Shown here: positions 42,890 to 52,333 of the stretch, piece after piece
Numbering within the stretch: the stretch's first letter is position 1
Layout: each line of letters begins with the position of its first letter
Translations under genes and position numbers: made by a program
The notes under the pieces: model-generated
The model's input: only the letters and a program-made list of their open reading frames with translations
What the model was told of the DNA's origin: nothing
Database searches by the model: none
Source: Chitinophagales bacterium
Lineage (GTDB): Bacteria > Bacteroidota > Bacteroidia > Chitinophagales > Chitinophagaceae
Direction of reading: 5' to 3'
Length of the DNA: 64,000 nt
Assembly (NCBI GenBank): GCA_017303835.1
Contig: JAFLBI010000002.1
Span: forward strand, 310,001 to 374,000

Positions 42890-45061
42890 ATGCGGATACA
42901 GATGGATACGATTAGTCCGTATGGATTAGCCATACTGCGAATGGCAACTGGCTTACTCATGGCATTTCATGGTATGGAAGTTTTTGATGCAGCCACCATG
43001 CGTACTTATTACGATTGGGAAGCATTTCAGAATTTTTCCTCTCCTGAGCGAATTGTCTATGTAGGAAAAGGATTAGAGTTTGTAACGGGCATACTCTTGG
43101 CCATTGGGTTTGGTACGCGAATCGTAGCAGTATGCATGGCTGTAGCGATGTTGTATATCACTTTCTTTATCGGTAAAGGAAGATTTTGGTATGAAGACCA
43201 GCATCCTTTCTTATTTGTGTTATTGGCTTTGATCTATTTTTTTGAAGGTGCAGCTACTTGGAGCGTAGATGCACATTTGCGTAAACTAAAGACGGAGAAA
43301 ATGAAAAAGTGGTACTTGTTGGTATTTGCTTGTTGTATGGCAATGGGTGCAGAAGCACAGCAGAAAACCTATTGTAATCCTATCAATATTGATTACGGAT
43401 ACACGCCTATTCCCAACTTTAGTGAGTGGGGCAGGCATCGTGCTACAGCTGATCCTGTTGTGGTGAATTATAAAGGGGATTACTATCTCTTCAGCACCAA
43501 TCAATGGGGCTATTGGCATAGTGCAGATATGTTGAACTGGACTTTCCATAGCAGACGATTTTTGCGTCCCTGGAATGCAGGCTATGATGAACTCTGTGCA
43601 CCGGCTGTAGGTATTATTGGCGATACCATGCTTGTGTTTGGGTCAACTTATACTCGAAACTTTACCATTTGGATGAGCACAAATCCAAAAGCCAATGAGT
43701 GGAAACCTCTGGTAGATTCATTCGATATTGGTGGCTGGGATCCTTCCTTTTTTACTGATACGGATGGTAGGTTCTATATGTACAACGGCAGCAGCAATAA
43801 GTTTCCGATGTATGGTGTGGAGCTAGATAGGAAAACCATGCAGCCCATGGGTACAAGAAAAGAAATGTATTTGCTCGAACCTTGGCGTTTTGGTTGGCAG
43901 CGATTTGGTGAGCATATGGACAATACCTTTCTTGATCCATTCATTGAAGGCAGCCATATGACTAAGTATAAAAACAAATACTACCTGCAATATGGTGCAC
44001 CGGGAACAGAATTCAGTGGCTATGCAGATGGGCTATTGGTAGGCGAGAATCCGCTTGGTCCATTTAGGGCCATGCCTGATCCGCTGAGTATCAAGTTGGG
44101 CGGCTTTGTTCGTGGTGCCGGTCACGGTGCTACTTTTCAGGATAATTTTGGAAAGTACTGGCACATCTCTACTACTGTGGTATCGGTTAAAAACACTTTT
44201 GAAAGAAGACTGGGTGTTTGGCCCACCGGTTTTGATGCAGATGATATGATGTATTGTAATACGACATTTGGTGACTATCCGCATTATATTCCTTCTAAAG
44301 ACATTGCAGATGGTTATGGAAAGGATGGAAAATCGCCTTATTTCACAGGCTGGATGCTGCTCAACTACAACAAACCTGTTCAGGTATCATCCACACTTGG
44401 TGGTTACTTGCCCAATAATGCCGTAGATGAACTGATCAAAACCTACTGGAGTGCTGCAACAGGCAATGCGGGTGAATATATTCAAACCGATTTGGGTAAT
44501 ATCAGCACCGTTAACGCGATACAAATTAATTATGCTGATCAGGATGTAGCTACAGATCGGTTGGGTAAAATTCCCAATCAAGCGCATCGATATAAGCTAT
44601 GGCATTCAACAGATGGAAAGAAATGGCAGTTACTGATCGATAAAAGCAATAATGAAAAAGATATTCCGCATGATTATGTAGAACTGCCGCAAGCTGTGCA
44701 AACAAGATTTATTAAACTGGAGAATATCGCCATGCCAACCGGTAAATTTGCCATCAGCGGTTTGCGTGTGTTTGGTAATGGTAATGGAGCTAAGCCGGAT
44801 GAAGTGAAAGGATTTATTGTGTTGCGCACAGAGAAGGATAAGCGTAGTGCGTTTATTAAATGGAAACCTGTGGACAATGCTTTTGCTTATAATATCTATT
44901 ATGGCACCCATCCTGATAAACTGTATACCAGCATTATGGTACATAGCAATAATGAATATTGGATGAAAGCAATGGATGCAAATAGCACTTATTATTATTC
45001 CATTGAAGCAGTAAATGAGAATGGAGTTTCTGTAAGAACCAAACCTGTAAAAGTAGATTGA
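42890..45061 (+). CDS. In-frame fusion of a DoxX membrane domain and a secreted GH43-like glycosidase
   Basis: One open frame of 723 residues joins two normally separate proteins. Residues about 10-125 form a four-helix DoxX domain (ILRMATGLLMAFHGMEVF and three further helices). Residues 138-157, MKKWYLLVFACCMAMGAEAQ, look like a complete signal peptide with its own Met (ATG at 43301). A GH43-type five-blade propeller follows (TADPVVVNYKGDYYLFS, GGWDPSFFTDTDGRFYMYNG, FIEGSHMTKYKNKYYLQYG), then a discoidin-like domain (about 490-630) and an Fn3-like end. With four helices the DoxX part ends in the cytoplasm, so the signal helix can still export the enzyme. Independent initiation at 43301 is the alternative. 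Confidence 0.8.
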   Translation: MRIQMDTISPYGLAILRMATGLLMAFHGMEVFDAATMRTYYDWEAFQNFSSPERIVYVGKGLEFVTGILLAIGFGTRIVAVCMAVAMLYITFFIGKGRFWYEDQHPFLFVLLALIYFFEGAATWSVDAHLRKLKTEKMKKWYLLVFACCMAMGAEAQQKTYCNPINIDYGYTPIPNFSEWGRHRATADPVVVNYKGDYYLFSTNQWGYWHSADMLNWTFHSRRFLRPWNAGYDELCAPAVGIIGDTMLVFGSTYTRNFTIWMSTNPKANEWKPLVDSFDIGGWDPSFFTDTDGRFYMYNGSSNKFPMYGVELDRKTMQPMGTRKEMYLLEPWRFGWQRFGEHMDNTFLDPFIEGSHMTKYKNKYYLQYGAPGTEFSGYADGLLVGENPLGPFRAMPDPLSIKLGGFVRGAGHGATFQDNFGKYWHISTTVVSVKNTFERRLGVWPTGFDADDMMYCNTTFGDYPHYIPSKDIADGYGKDGKSPYFTGWMLLNYNKPVQVSSTLGGYLPNNAVDELIKTYWSAATGNAGEYIQTDLGNISTVNAIQINYADQDVATDRLGKIPNQAHRYKLWHSTDGKKWQLLIDKSNNEKDIPHDYVELPQAVQTRFIKLENIAMPTGKFAISGLRVFGNGNGAKPDEVKGFIVLRTEKDKRSAFIKWKPVDNAFAYNIYYGTHPDKLYTSIMVHSNNEYWMKAMDANSTYYYSIEAVNENGVSVRTKPVKVD

Positions 45062-45062
45062 T

Positions 45063-45713
45063 ATGCGTCGTTTCTTTTTCTTGATTGTAACACTATTTTC
45101 TGCCCAACTCGTTTTTGCGCAACCTTTTGCAAACGAGATTGCTGCTTTTCGAAAGCAGGATAGTATCACCATGCCGCCTAAAAAAGCGATTCTCTTAGTA
45201 GGTAGCTCTTCTTTCAGGCTCTGGGATAATTGGCAGGATTATTTCCCCGGCAGAAAAATGATCAATCGGGGTTTTGGAGGTTCTTCTCTACCTGATGTGA
45301 TTCGTTATGCCGATGATGTGATATTCAAGTATCGCCCAAAGCAAATCATTATTTACTGTGGTGAGAATGATTTTGCCGCAAGCGATACGGTTTCTGTGCC
45401 TACTGTTGTGGAGCGGTTTAAGACCTTATTTGGGATGATTCGTGCTAAGTATAAACGTGTGCCCGTAGCTTTTGTTTCCATGAAGCCAAGTCCGTCTCGT
45501 CAGAAATTTTTGACTAAATATGTTGCTGCTAATGCAGCGATTAAGGACTTTCTCGCAGCACAAAAGCGTACAGCTTATATTGATGTATATAAGCCCATGT
45601 TGCAACCTGATGGCAATGTGATGACAGATATCTTTAAGGCAGATAACTTGCACATGAATGCCAAAGGCTATGCTATTTGGAAACAAGTAATGGAACCATA
45701 TCTTTTACAATAA
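45063..45713 (+). CDS. Secreted SGNH/GDSL-family hydrolase
   Basis: The 216-residue protein has a signal peptide (ending VFAQ) and the SGNH blocks: AILLVGSSSFRLWDNW (nucleophile Ser in GSS), NRGFGGSSLPDV (Gly block), IIIYCGENDFAAS (Asn block) and DNLHMNAKGYAIW (Asp and His). Such enzymes remove acyl groups from polysaccharides. Beta-glucans such as cyclic beta-1,2-glucans can be succinylated or acetylated, so it may strip decorations before the GH3 enzymes act. It starts one base after the fusion gene. Confidence 0.85.
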   Translation: MRRFFFLIVTLFSAQLVFAQPFANEIAAFRKQDSITMPPKKAILLVGSSSFRLWDNWQDYFPGRKMINRGFGGSSLPDVIRYADDVIFKYRPKQIIIYCGENDFAASDTVSVPTVVERFKTLFGMIRAKYKRVPVAFVSMKPSPSRQKFLTKYVAANAAIKDFLAAQKRTAYIDVYKPMLQPDGNVMTDIFKADNLHMNAKGYAIWKQVMEPYLLQ

Positions 45714-45723
45714 AACCGAGAAC

Positions 45724-48006
45724 ATGCAATCGTTGATGAAAAAACTATTTTTTGCCTGCTGCATACTGATGGTCGTTCAGTTGCAGGCACAGGACGCGAA
45801 AATGAAAAGCTTCATAGATAACCTGATGAAGCAAATGACACTGGATGAAAAGCTGGGTCAGTTAAACCTGCCGGGAGCCGGTGATATTGTAACCGGACAA
45901 GCATCTAATTCAGGTATCGCGCAAAAAATTGCCGAAGGCAAAGTGGGCGGTTTGTTCAATATCAAATCTGTCGAGAAGATCAAAGAAGTACAGCAGTTAG
46001 CTGTTACGAAGAGCCGCCTCAAGATTCCACTCATTTTTGGTATGGATGTGATTCACGGTTATCGTACAGTATTCCCCATTCCCTTGGGTTTATCCAGCAC
46101 ATGGGATATGCAATTGGTTGAGCGTAGTGCGCGCATTGCAGCTATTGAAGCCAGTGCAGATGGTATTAACTGGACTTTCTCACCAATGGTAGACATCGCC
46201 CGCGATCCGCGTTGGGGTCGTATGGCAGAAGGTAGTGGTGAAGATGCTTATCTAGGTGCCCAGATAGCCAAAGCCATGGTAAAAGGTTATCAGGGTAGCG
46301 ATCTGTCTAAGAACAATACCATCATGGCTTGTGTGAAGCACTATGCGTTGTATGGTGCTGCTGAAGCCGGCCGCGATTACAATACCACTGACATGAGTCG
46401 CATCAGAATGTATAATGAACATTTCCCTCCATACAAAGCGGCAGTAGATGCAGGTGTGGGCAGTGTGATGGCTTCTTTCAATGAAATTGATGGTGTACCT
46501 GCAACAGGGAATAAGTGGTTATTGACAGACGTACTTAGAAAGCAGTGGGGTTTCAAAGGTTTTCTGGTAACTGATTATACCGGCATCAATGAAATGGTAG
46601 ACCATGGTATCGGCGACTTGAAAACAGTTTCTGCCCGTGCATTGGATGCAGGTATTGATATGGATATGGTGGGTGAAGGATTTCTGACAACCTTAAAAGC
46701 ATCACTCAAAGAAGGTAAGGTTTCCCAGCAATTGATTGATGCAGCTTGCAGAAGAATTCTGGAAGCGAAATACAAACTGGGTTTGTTTGAAGATCCTTAT
46801 CGCTATTGCGATGTTAAGCGTGCTGCAACAGAAGTGTATACAGATGCACACCGTAAAGAAGCACGTGAGATTGCCGCGCAGAGTTTTGTGTTGTTGAAAA
46901 ACGAAGGCAATATCCTGCCTTTGAAGCGCGGTGGTAAAATTGCATTGGTTGGCCCATTAGCGGATAGTCGCGAGAACATGCCAGGCACTTGGAGTGTTGC
47001 TGCAGAGTTTGGTAAAGCTATTTCACTGTTAGAAGGATTGAAAGCGGTTGCAGGCAGCAATACACAAATCGTTTATGCAAAAGGCAGTAATCTGGATTAT
47101 AATGCCAAGTTTGAAGCAGATGCCACCATGTTTGGTAAAAACCTAAAGCGTGATGAGCGTCCAGTGGAGCAAATCATCGCTGAAGCGGTGGCTGCTGCCA
47201 AAGATGCTGATGTAATTGTAGCAGCTGTTGGCGAAAGTGCAGAAATGAGTGGTGAATCTAGCAGTAGAAGTAGTATTGATATTCCTCAAGCACAGAAAGA
47301 TTTACTTAAGGCCTTGAAAGCAACCGGTAAACCTGTGGTGATCGTTTTGTTTGCTGGTCGCTCCATGGTGATTACAGAAGAAGCAAAAGAATACCCAGCA
47401 ATTCTGAATGTATGGTTCCCGGGCAGCGAAGCAGGTTATGCGATTGCGGATGTTCTGTTTGGCGATGTAAACCCCAGTGGTAAACTCAGTGCTACCTGGC
47501 CGCAGAATATCGGACAAGTGCCTTTGTTTTATAATCATAAGAACACTGGTCGCCCACTTGGAGAAGGCAAATGGTTCCAAAAATTTCGCAGTAATTATCT
47601 GGACGTAAGCAATGATCCTTTGTATCCTTTTGGTTATGGATTGAGTTATACCAGCTTTAGCTATGGCAATGTTGTGTTGAGCAACAATAAGGCCAAGGGT
47701 AATCAAAAGATTACAGCAACTGTTGCTGTTACAAATACAGGTAAGACTGCCGGTAAAGAAGTAGTGCAATTGTATATCCGGGATGTGGTAGGTAGCGTAA
47801 CCCGACCAGTAAAAGAACTGAAGGGTTTCCAGAAGATAAGTCTGCAGCCCGGCGAAACCAAGCAAGTAAGCTTTACCATCACCCCCGAGGATCTGAAATT
47901 CTATAATTACGATCTGAAGTATGATTGGGAAGCTGGTGAGTTTCACATCATGGTGGGTGGTAACTCACGCGATGTACAAAAAGCATCCATCTACTGGGAT
48001 AAATAA
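45724..48006 (+). CDS. GH3 beta-glucosidase (BglX-like), first copy
   Basis: The 760-residue protein has a signal peptide, a GH3 N-terminal barrel, an alpha/beta sandwich and a C-terminal Fn3-like domain. The catalytic nucleophile is predicted as Asp284 in FLVTDYTGI; KHYALYGAAEAGRDYN and the BglX hallmark NWTFSPMVDIARDPRWGR are present. ATG 45736 is an alternative start that also leaves a good signal peptide. It would release glucose from beta-glucan or sophoro-oligosaccharides. Its stop overlaps the start of the second GH3 gene by one base (TAATG). Confidence 0.92.
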   Translation: MQSLMKKLFFACCILMVVQLQAQDAKMKSFIDNLMKQMTLDEKLGQLNLPGAGDIVTGQASNSGIAQKIAEGKVGGLFNIKSVEKIKEVQQLAVTKSRLKIPLIFGMDVIHGYRTVFPIPLGLSSTWDMQLVERSARIAAIEASADGINWTFSPMVDIARDPRWGRMAEGSGEDAYLGAQIAKAMVKGYQGSDLSKNNTIMACVKHYALYGAAEAGRDYNTTDMSRIRMYNEHFPPYKAAVDAGVGSVMASFNEIDGVPATGNKWLLTDVLRKQWGFKGFLVTDYTGINEMVDHGIGDLKTVSARALDAGIDMDMVGEGFLTTLKASLKEGKVSQQLIDAACRRILEAKYKLGLFEDPYRYCDVKRAATEVYTDAHRKEAREIAAQSFVLLKNEGNILPLKRGGKIALVGPLADSRENMPGTWSVAAEFGKAISLLEGLKAVAGSNTQIVYAKGSNLDYNAKFEADATMFGKNLKRDERPVEQIIAEAVAAAKDADVIVAAVGESAEMSGESSSRSSIDIPQAQKDLLKALKATGKPVVIVLFAGRSMVITEEAKEYPAILNVWFPGSEAGYAIADVLFGDVNPSGKLSATWPQNIGQVPLFYNHKNTGRPLGEGKWFQKFRSNYLDVSNDPLYPFGYGLSYTSFSYGNVVLSNNKAKGNQKITATVAVTNTGKTAGKEVVQLYIRDVVGSVTRPVKELKGFQKISLQPGETKQVSFTITPEDLKFYNYDLKYDWEAGEFHIMVGGNSRDVQKASIYWDK

Positions 48007-50252
48007 TGGCTATGCATAAAAATCATTTCCGCAACCTGTGTCTGGTCATTTTGGCCGCGACACAGGTTGTTTGCGTTTCTGCACAGAAATCCAAGACAAT
48101 CGCACAAAAAGTAGATTCAGTATTACAACTGATGACACTCGAAGAGAAGATTGGTCAGCTGAATCAGTATAGTGGCGATTGGAGTCATACCGGTCCTATC
48201 ACAAAGGATGGCGATAAGCAATCGCAAATAAAAAAAGGGCAATTGGGTTCCATGCTGAACATTGTTGGTGTGGAACATACGCGTACGTTGCAAGAGTTGG
48301 CCATGCAATCGCGGTTGAAAATTCCTTTGTTATTCGGGCAGGATGTGATTCATGGATTGAAAACAACATTCCCCATTCCTTTGGCAGAAGCTGCGAGTTG
48401 GGATTTGCCCGCTATTGAACGCAGTGCACGTACTGCTGCAAAAGAAGCTACGGCAAGTGGCATACACTGGACATTCGCGCCCATGGTAGACATTGCTCGT
48501 GACCCGCGTTGGGGCAGGGTGATGGAAGGTGCGGGTGAAGATCCTTTTCTCGGTTCGGCTATTGCAAAAGCACGTGTGAAAGGTTTTCAAGGAAATGGAT
48601 TGGGTTCGCTGGATGCAGTCATGGCTTGCGCCAAACATTTTGCTGCTTATGGCGCTGCTGTTGGCGGTCGCGACTACAATAGTGTGGACATGAGTGAGCG
48701 TTTGCTGCATGAAGTGTATCTGCCACCCTTCAAAGCAGCTTTGGATGCAGGCGTGGCAACATTCATGAATTCATTCAATGATTTGAATGGTGTGCCTGCT
48801 ACGGGCAATCGCTATTTGCAACGTACTTTATTGAAGGAGCAATGGAAGTTCAAAGGGTTTGTGGTAAGCGATTGGGGTAGTGTGGGTGAAATGATTGCAC
48901 ATGGTTATGTGCAAGACAATCGCGAAGCCGCAAAAGCAGCCATTACTGCAGGTAGTGATATGGATATGGAGAGTAGAAGCTATATCCAGCATCTGGCTGA
49001 GTTGGTAAAGCAAAAACAAGTGTCTATCGCATTGGTGGATGACGCAGTGCGAAGAATCCTTGCTAAGAAATTTGAAATGGGTTTATTTGATGATCCATTC
49101 AGATTTAGCAATGCCGATCGGGAGCGTAAAGTTTGGAATGATCCTGCGCACAAAGCCGCTGCTTTGGATATGGCTCGCAAATCCATTGTCTTACTAAAGA
49201 ATGAGCAAGCACTATTGCCCATACAGGCATCGATGAAGAAGGTTGCACTCATTGGTCCATTCATGAAAGCTGTACGCGATAATTTGGGTTTCTGGAGTTA
49301 TGAATGGCCGGATGATTCAACTACTATTGTCACACAGTACGACGGCATTGTACGCAGATTGCCTAAAGATGCGATTGTGCATTATGCAAAAGGATGTAAT
49401 ATCAATGATGCAGATAGCGCTGGCTTTGCTGCTGCTATTGCAGCAGCGAAAGATGCAGATCTGGTGATCATGAGTATGGGCGAAGCCAGAGACATGAGCG
49501 GTGAAGCCAAGAGCAGAAGCAGTATTCAATTACCCGGTGTACAGGAGGCTTTGATCAAAGCCATTCATGCAACAGGCAAACCAGTAGTATTACTCATGAA
49601 TGCAGGCAGGCCCTTGATCTTTAACTGGGCTGCTGATCATGTTCCGGCCATTGTCTATACTTGGTGGTTGGGCACGCAGGCGGGAGATGCCATTGGGGAT
49701 GTGTTATTCGGTCAATACAATCCCAGCGGCAAACTACCCATGACCTTTCCTAGATCAGAGGGACAAATACCCATCTATTATAATTACTACAATACAGGCA
49801 GACCCGCAAAAGATGAAAACAATCTGTTTTATGTGTCGGCCTATATTGATCTGCCTAATTCGCCCAAATATCCTTTTGGTTATGGATTGAGTTATACCCA
49901 ATTTCAATATGCACCTATGCAGTTGAGTGATACGGTGCTAAAGGGAAATCAAACCTTAACTGTGAAAGTGCGTGTGCGCAATGCGGGTAAGTATGATGGA
50001 GAAGAAGTGGTGCAATTGTATTTGCGTGATGTAACGGCTTCAGTTGTACGACCAGTGAAAGAGTTAAAAGGTTTTCAGAAGATTTTCCTCAAAGCAGGCG
50101 AAACCAAGGAGCTTGTGTTTAAGGTCAAGACAGATGATTTGCGTTTTTACAATCAGACATTACAGCATATCTGGGAGCCTGGTGAATTTCATGTAATGGT
50201 GGGTACGAGCTCAGCACAGGTAGAGACCCGAAAAATCAATTGGCAACAATAA
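48006..50252 (+). CDS. GH3 beta-glucosidase (BglX-like), second copy
   Basis: The 748-residue protein has a signal peptide (ending VSAQ) and the same domain order as the first copy. The nucleophile is Asp289 in FVVSDWGSV, the classical SDW form rather than TDY. HWTFAPMVDIARDPRWGR and KHFAAYGAAVGGRDYN are shared. The two paralogues are clearly diverged, so they probably differ in linkage or chain-length preference. It is the last gene of the polysaccharide operon and converges with the glycosyltransferase gene with no base between the stops. Confidence 0.92.
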   Translation: MAMHKNHFRNLCLVILAATQVVCVSAQKSKTIAQKVDSVLQLMTLEEKIGQLNQYSGDWSHTGPITKDGDKQSQIKKGQLGSMLNIVGVEHTRTLQELAMQSRLKIPLLFGQDVIHGLKTTFPIPLAEAASWDLPAIERSARTAAKEATASGIHWTFAPMVDIARDPRWGRVMEGAGEDPFLGSAIAKARVKGFQGNGLGSLDAVMACAKHFAAYGAAVGGRDYNSVDMSERLLHEVYLPPFKAALDAGVATFMNSFNDLNGVPATGNRYLQRTLLKEQWKFKGFVVSDWGSVGEMIAHGYVQDNREAAKAAITAGSDMDMESRSYIQHLAELVKQKQVSIALVDDAVRRILAKKFEMGLFDDPFRFSNADRERKVWNDPAHKAAALDMARKSIVLLKNEQALLPIQASMKKVALIGPFMKAVRDNLGFWSYEWPDDSTTIVTQYDGIVRRLPKDAIVHYAKGCNINDADSAGFAAAIAAAKDADLVIMSMGEARDMSGEAKSRSSIQLPGVQEALIKAIHATGKPVVLLMNAGRPLIFNWAADHVPAIVYTWWLGTQAGDAIGDVLFGQYNPSGKLPMTFPRSEGQIPIYYNYYNTGRPAKDENNLFYVSAYIDLPNSPKYPFGYGLSYTQFQYAPMQLSDTVLKGNQTLTVKVRVRNAGKYDGEEVVQLYLRDVTASVVRPVKELKGFQKIFLKAGETKELVFKVKTDDLRFYNQTLQHIWEPGEFHVMVGTSSAQVETRKINWQQ

Positions 50253-51422
50253 CTATTTGCGGCGGGCTTTTTCCCAAATCACAGATTGTTTTCTGCCTAG
50301 ATAACGGAAAAGGCCTGCCACTACTGCTGCATTCATGAAACAGAAATAATAGGGCACAAAGAAAATTTTACTTTTCATCTCTCTGGTAGATTGCCACCAA
50401 CCAATCATGGCTAATCCGTAAAAGCCTATTTGCGCAAGTAGCGCTAAACTGTAAAACCAATGTGCATCACCAGCTGCTACCAACCAGCCATTACTTATAA
50501 AAGCCAGCAATAAACAGTAAGGCGTGATGGTCCAGCGCAACACACGATGCGAGAGATACATAAAGCTGAAGAGCGGATTGGGATAAGGGATGAGTAAAGA
50601 CCAAAGTCGTACAAATGACTGAATACCCCCTGCAGATATACGCACTTTACGTTTCCACTCTTCTTTGGTGTTTTCTGATGCAGCTTCTGTTGCATAAGCA
50701 TCAGGTGCATAAGCAATGCGGTAGCCCTTCATCGCAATACGCATAGAGATCATGAAATCATCCAGCAAAGTGTCTGGCTCAACAGCTTGATACAATGATT
50801 TGCGAATGCTGAACAATTCACCCGCGGCACCAACTGCTGAATACAAACGAGCGTCCCATTTTTTCAAAGTGGATTCATATTTCCAATAAATACCTTCTCC
50901 AGCTGTTGCATCAGCAGTTTCTTCAATCTTCACACGCTTTTCACCTGCAACCGCACCTGTCTTGGGATTGGTATAATGTTTACAGATGTTTTTCAGTGCT
51001 TGCTTATTCAATAATGTGTTGGCATCGGTGAAAATGAGGATATCGGTGTTTGCTCGCTCAATGGCACGGTCAACAGCTGCAATCTTGCCCCTTCTTTCTG
51101 CCTCGTGCATTAATTGTATGCGAGGGTACTGTTGGATGATTGCTGGAGAATTGTCTGTTGAACCATCCGTAACGAAAATGCAATGAAATTTATCTTCCGG
51201 ATAGTCGAGTGATAGGGTATTGGCAATTTTCTCTTCCAGAATATAGGCTTCATTGTAAGCAGCAACAATCAAGGTGATGGGTGGCCATTCAGCGGGCGCT
51301 TGTGGCTGATCAGTTGCCTTGCTGATAACAGATTTGATCTTCTGTAAGAAAAACAAAACGATGCCATACCCCAGAAAGGTGTAAAACACAATACCTACAG
51401 CTATCCAGAATAGTGTTGTCAT
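50253..51422 (-). CDS. Membrane-associated GT2 glycosyltransferase
   Basis: The ATG at 51422 gives 389 residues and an ATGA overlap with the preceding gene. A membrane helix lies at about 3-25, the GT2 catalytic domain at about 45-260 (LIVAAYNEAYILEEKI, VTDGSTDNS, IFTDANTLL, LDDFMISMR), and three to four helices at the C-terminus. It adds a sugar to the lipid-linked repeat unit of the exopolysaccharide from the cytoplasmic side. A longer start at 51497 exists but would begin inside the upstream gene. Confidence 0.85.
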   Translation of the reverse strand: MTTLFWIAVGIVFYTFLGYGIVLFFLQKIKSVISKATDQPQAPAEWPPITLIVAAYNEAYILEEKIANTLSLDYPEDKFHCIFVTDGSTDNSPAIIQQYPRIQLMHEAERRGKIAAVDRAIERANTDILIFTDANTLLNKQALKNICKHYTNPKTGAVAGEKRVKIEETADATAGEGIYWKYESTLKKWDARLYSAVGAAGELFSIRKSLYQAVEPDTLLDDFMISMRIAMKGYRIAYAPDAYATEAASENTKEEWKRKVRISAGGIQSFVRLWSLLIPYPNPLFSFMYLSHRVLRWTITPYCLLLAFISNGWLVAAGDAHWFYSLALLAQIGFYGLAMIGWWQSTREMKSKIFFVPYYFCFMNAAVVAGLFRYLGRKQSVIWEKARRK

Positions 51423-52333
51423 AAACGATAACCCAATTGTGTGCTGTGAACAGAATGAACGTAGTTCCACCAGATGGCACGCAGCAGTACTAAGCAATAG
51501 CGTGGATTGCCTTCCTTAATGTATTGAAGCATGTTACGCGGCGTTACCAATAGTAAGAAATAAACAAGGAACAAGAGATAGTTGCTCATTGGTGTGTTTT
51601 TGCGAATGAATAGTAATCTGTTCCTATTCATAAAAAACACTTTTAGTGCACTGTTCTTGCCTACCGACATAGATTCCTTGTGATAGATCAGTGCTTGCAT
51701 ATTCAGGCCAATGGTATAACCTGCTTTTCTGAATTGTTCGCACCAATCTATTTCCTCGTAGTACAGAAAATAGTTTTCCGCCATCAAGCCGGCTTTTGCT
51801 GCAGCATTGGCGCGTACCATCATGGCTGCGCCATGAATAAATGCGGTCTGTCCAGTTAGGTGATCGTACTGGCCGAGGTCTTTTTCAAACTCTCCAACAC
51901 ATTTATTTCTCGCAGTACGATAATTCATTGCAGTGAATCCTGCATACTGTAAGGTGTCTGGTTGGTCGTAATAGCGAATCTTTGGTGAACAGATACCTAT
52001 GCTTTGATCTGCTTCCAATTGATCAATCAATGTTTGTATTAATCCGAGTGTAAACTCGGTATCATTATTCACCAGAAACCAATAATCACCTTTCGCTGCG
52101 CGAATACCCAGATTGTTGCCACCCGCAAAGCCTAGGTTTTGTTCTGACCAAATGAACTGAATATCTGTATATGCATCCTGCCATTGCGGCACAGGATTTT
52201 CCCTGCTGCCATTATCCACAACGATGATTTCAATATTGGGATAATCATTGGTGCGATGAATGGAAGCAATCAATGCTTCTGTAACAGCTTTGTTATTATA
52301 GTTAACGGTGATGATGGATACTAGTGGACTCAT
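51419..52333 (-). CDS. GT2 glycosyltransferase, rhamnosyltransferase-like
   Basis: The 304-residue form starting at 52333 makes an ATGA overlap with the flippase gene; a start at 52354 is also possible. SIITVNYNNKAVTEALI, IIVVDNGSRENP, LVNNDTEFTLG and YYEEIDWCEQFRKAGY are the usual motifs of the rhamnosyltransferase/mycofactocin-type GT2 group. A C-terminal hydrophobic segment (NYLLFLVYFLLLVTPR) suggests membrane contact. It acts in repeat-unit assembly of the polysaccharide locus. Confidence 0.85.
   Translation of the reverse strand: MSPLVSIITVNYNNKAVTEALIASIHRTNDYPNIEIIVVDNGSRENPVPQWQDAYTDIQFIWSEQNLGFAGGNNLGIRAAKGDYWFLVNNDTEFTLGLIQTLIDQLEADQSIGICSPKIRYYDQPDTLQYAGFTAMNYRTARNKCVGEFEKDLGQYDHLTGQTAFIHGAAMMVRANAAAKAGLMAENYFLYYEEIDWCEQFRKAGYTIGLNMQALIYHKESMSVGKNSALKVFFMNRNRLLFIRKNTPMSNYLLFLVYFLLLVTPRNMLQYIKEGNPRYCLVLLRAIWWNYVHSVHSTQLGYRL

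Noticed and set aside
42890..43300. DoxX domain as part of a thiosulfate:quinone oxidoreductase linked to the sulfur locus
   Set aside because: It lies 22 kb away in the glucan operon, without DoxA, and is fused to a glycosidase; a sulfur role is not supported.
45724..50252. Tandem GH3 genes as a recent DNA duplication
   Set aside because: They share motifs but are diverged throughout, including the nucleophile motif (TDY versus SDW), so this is old paralogy.
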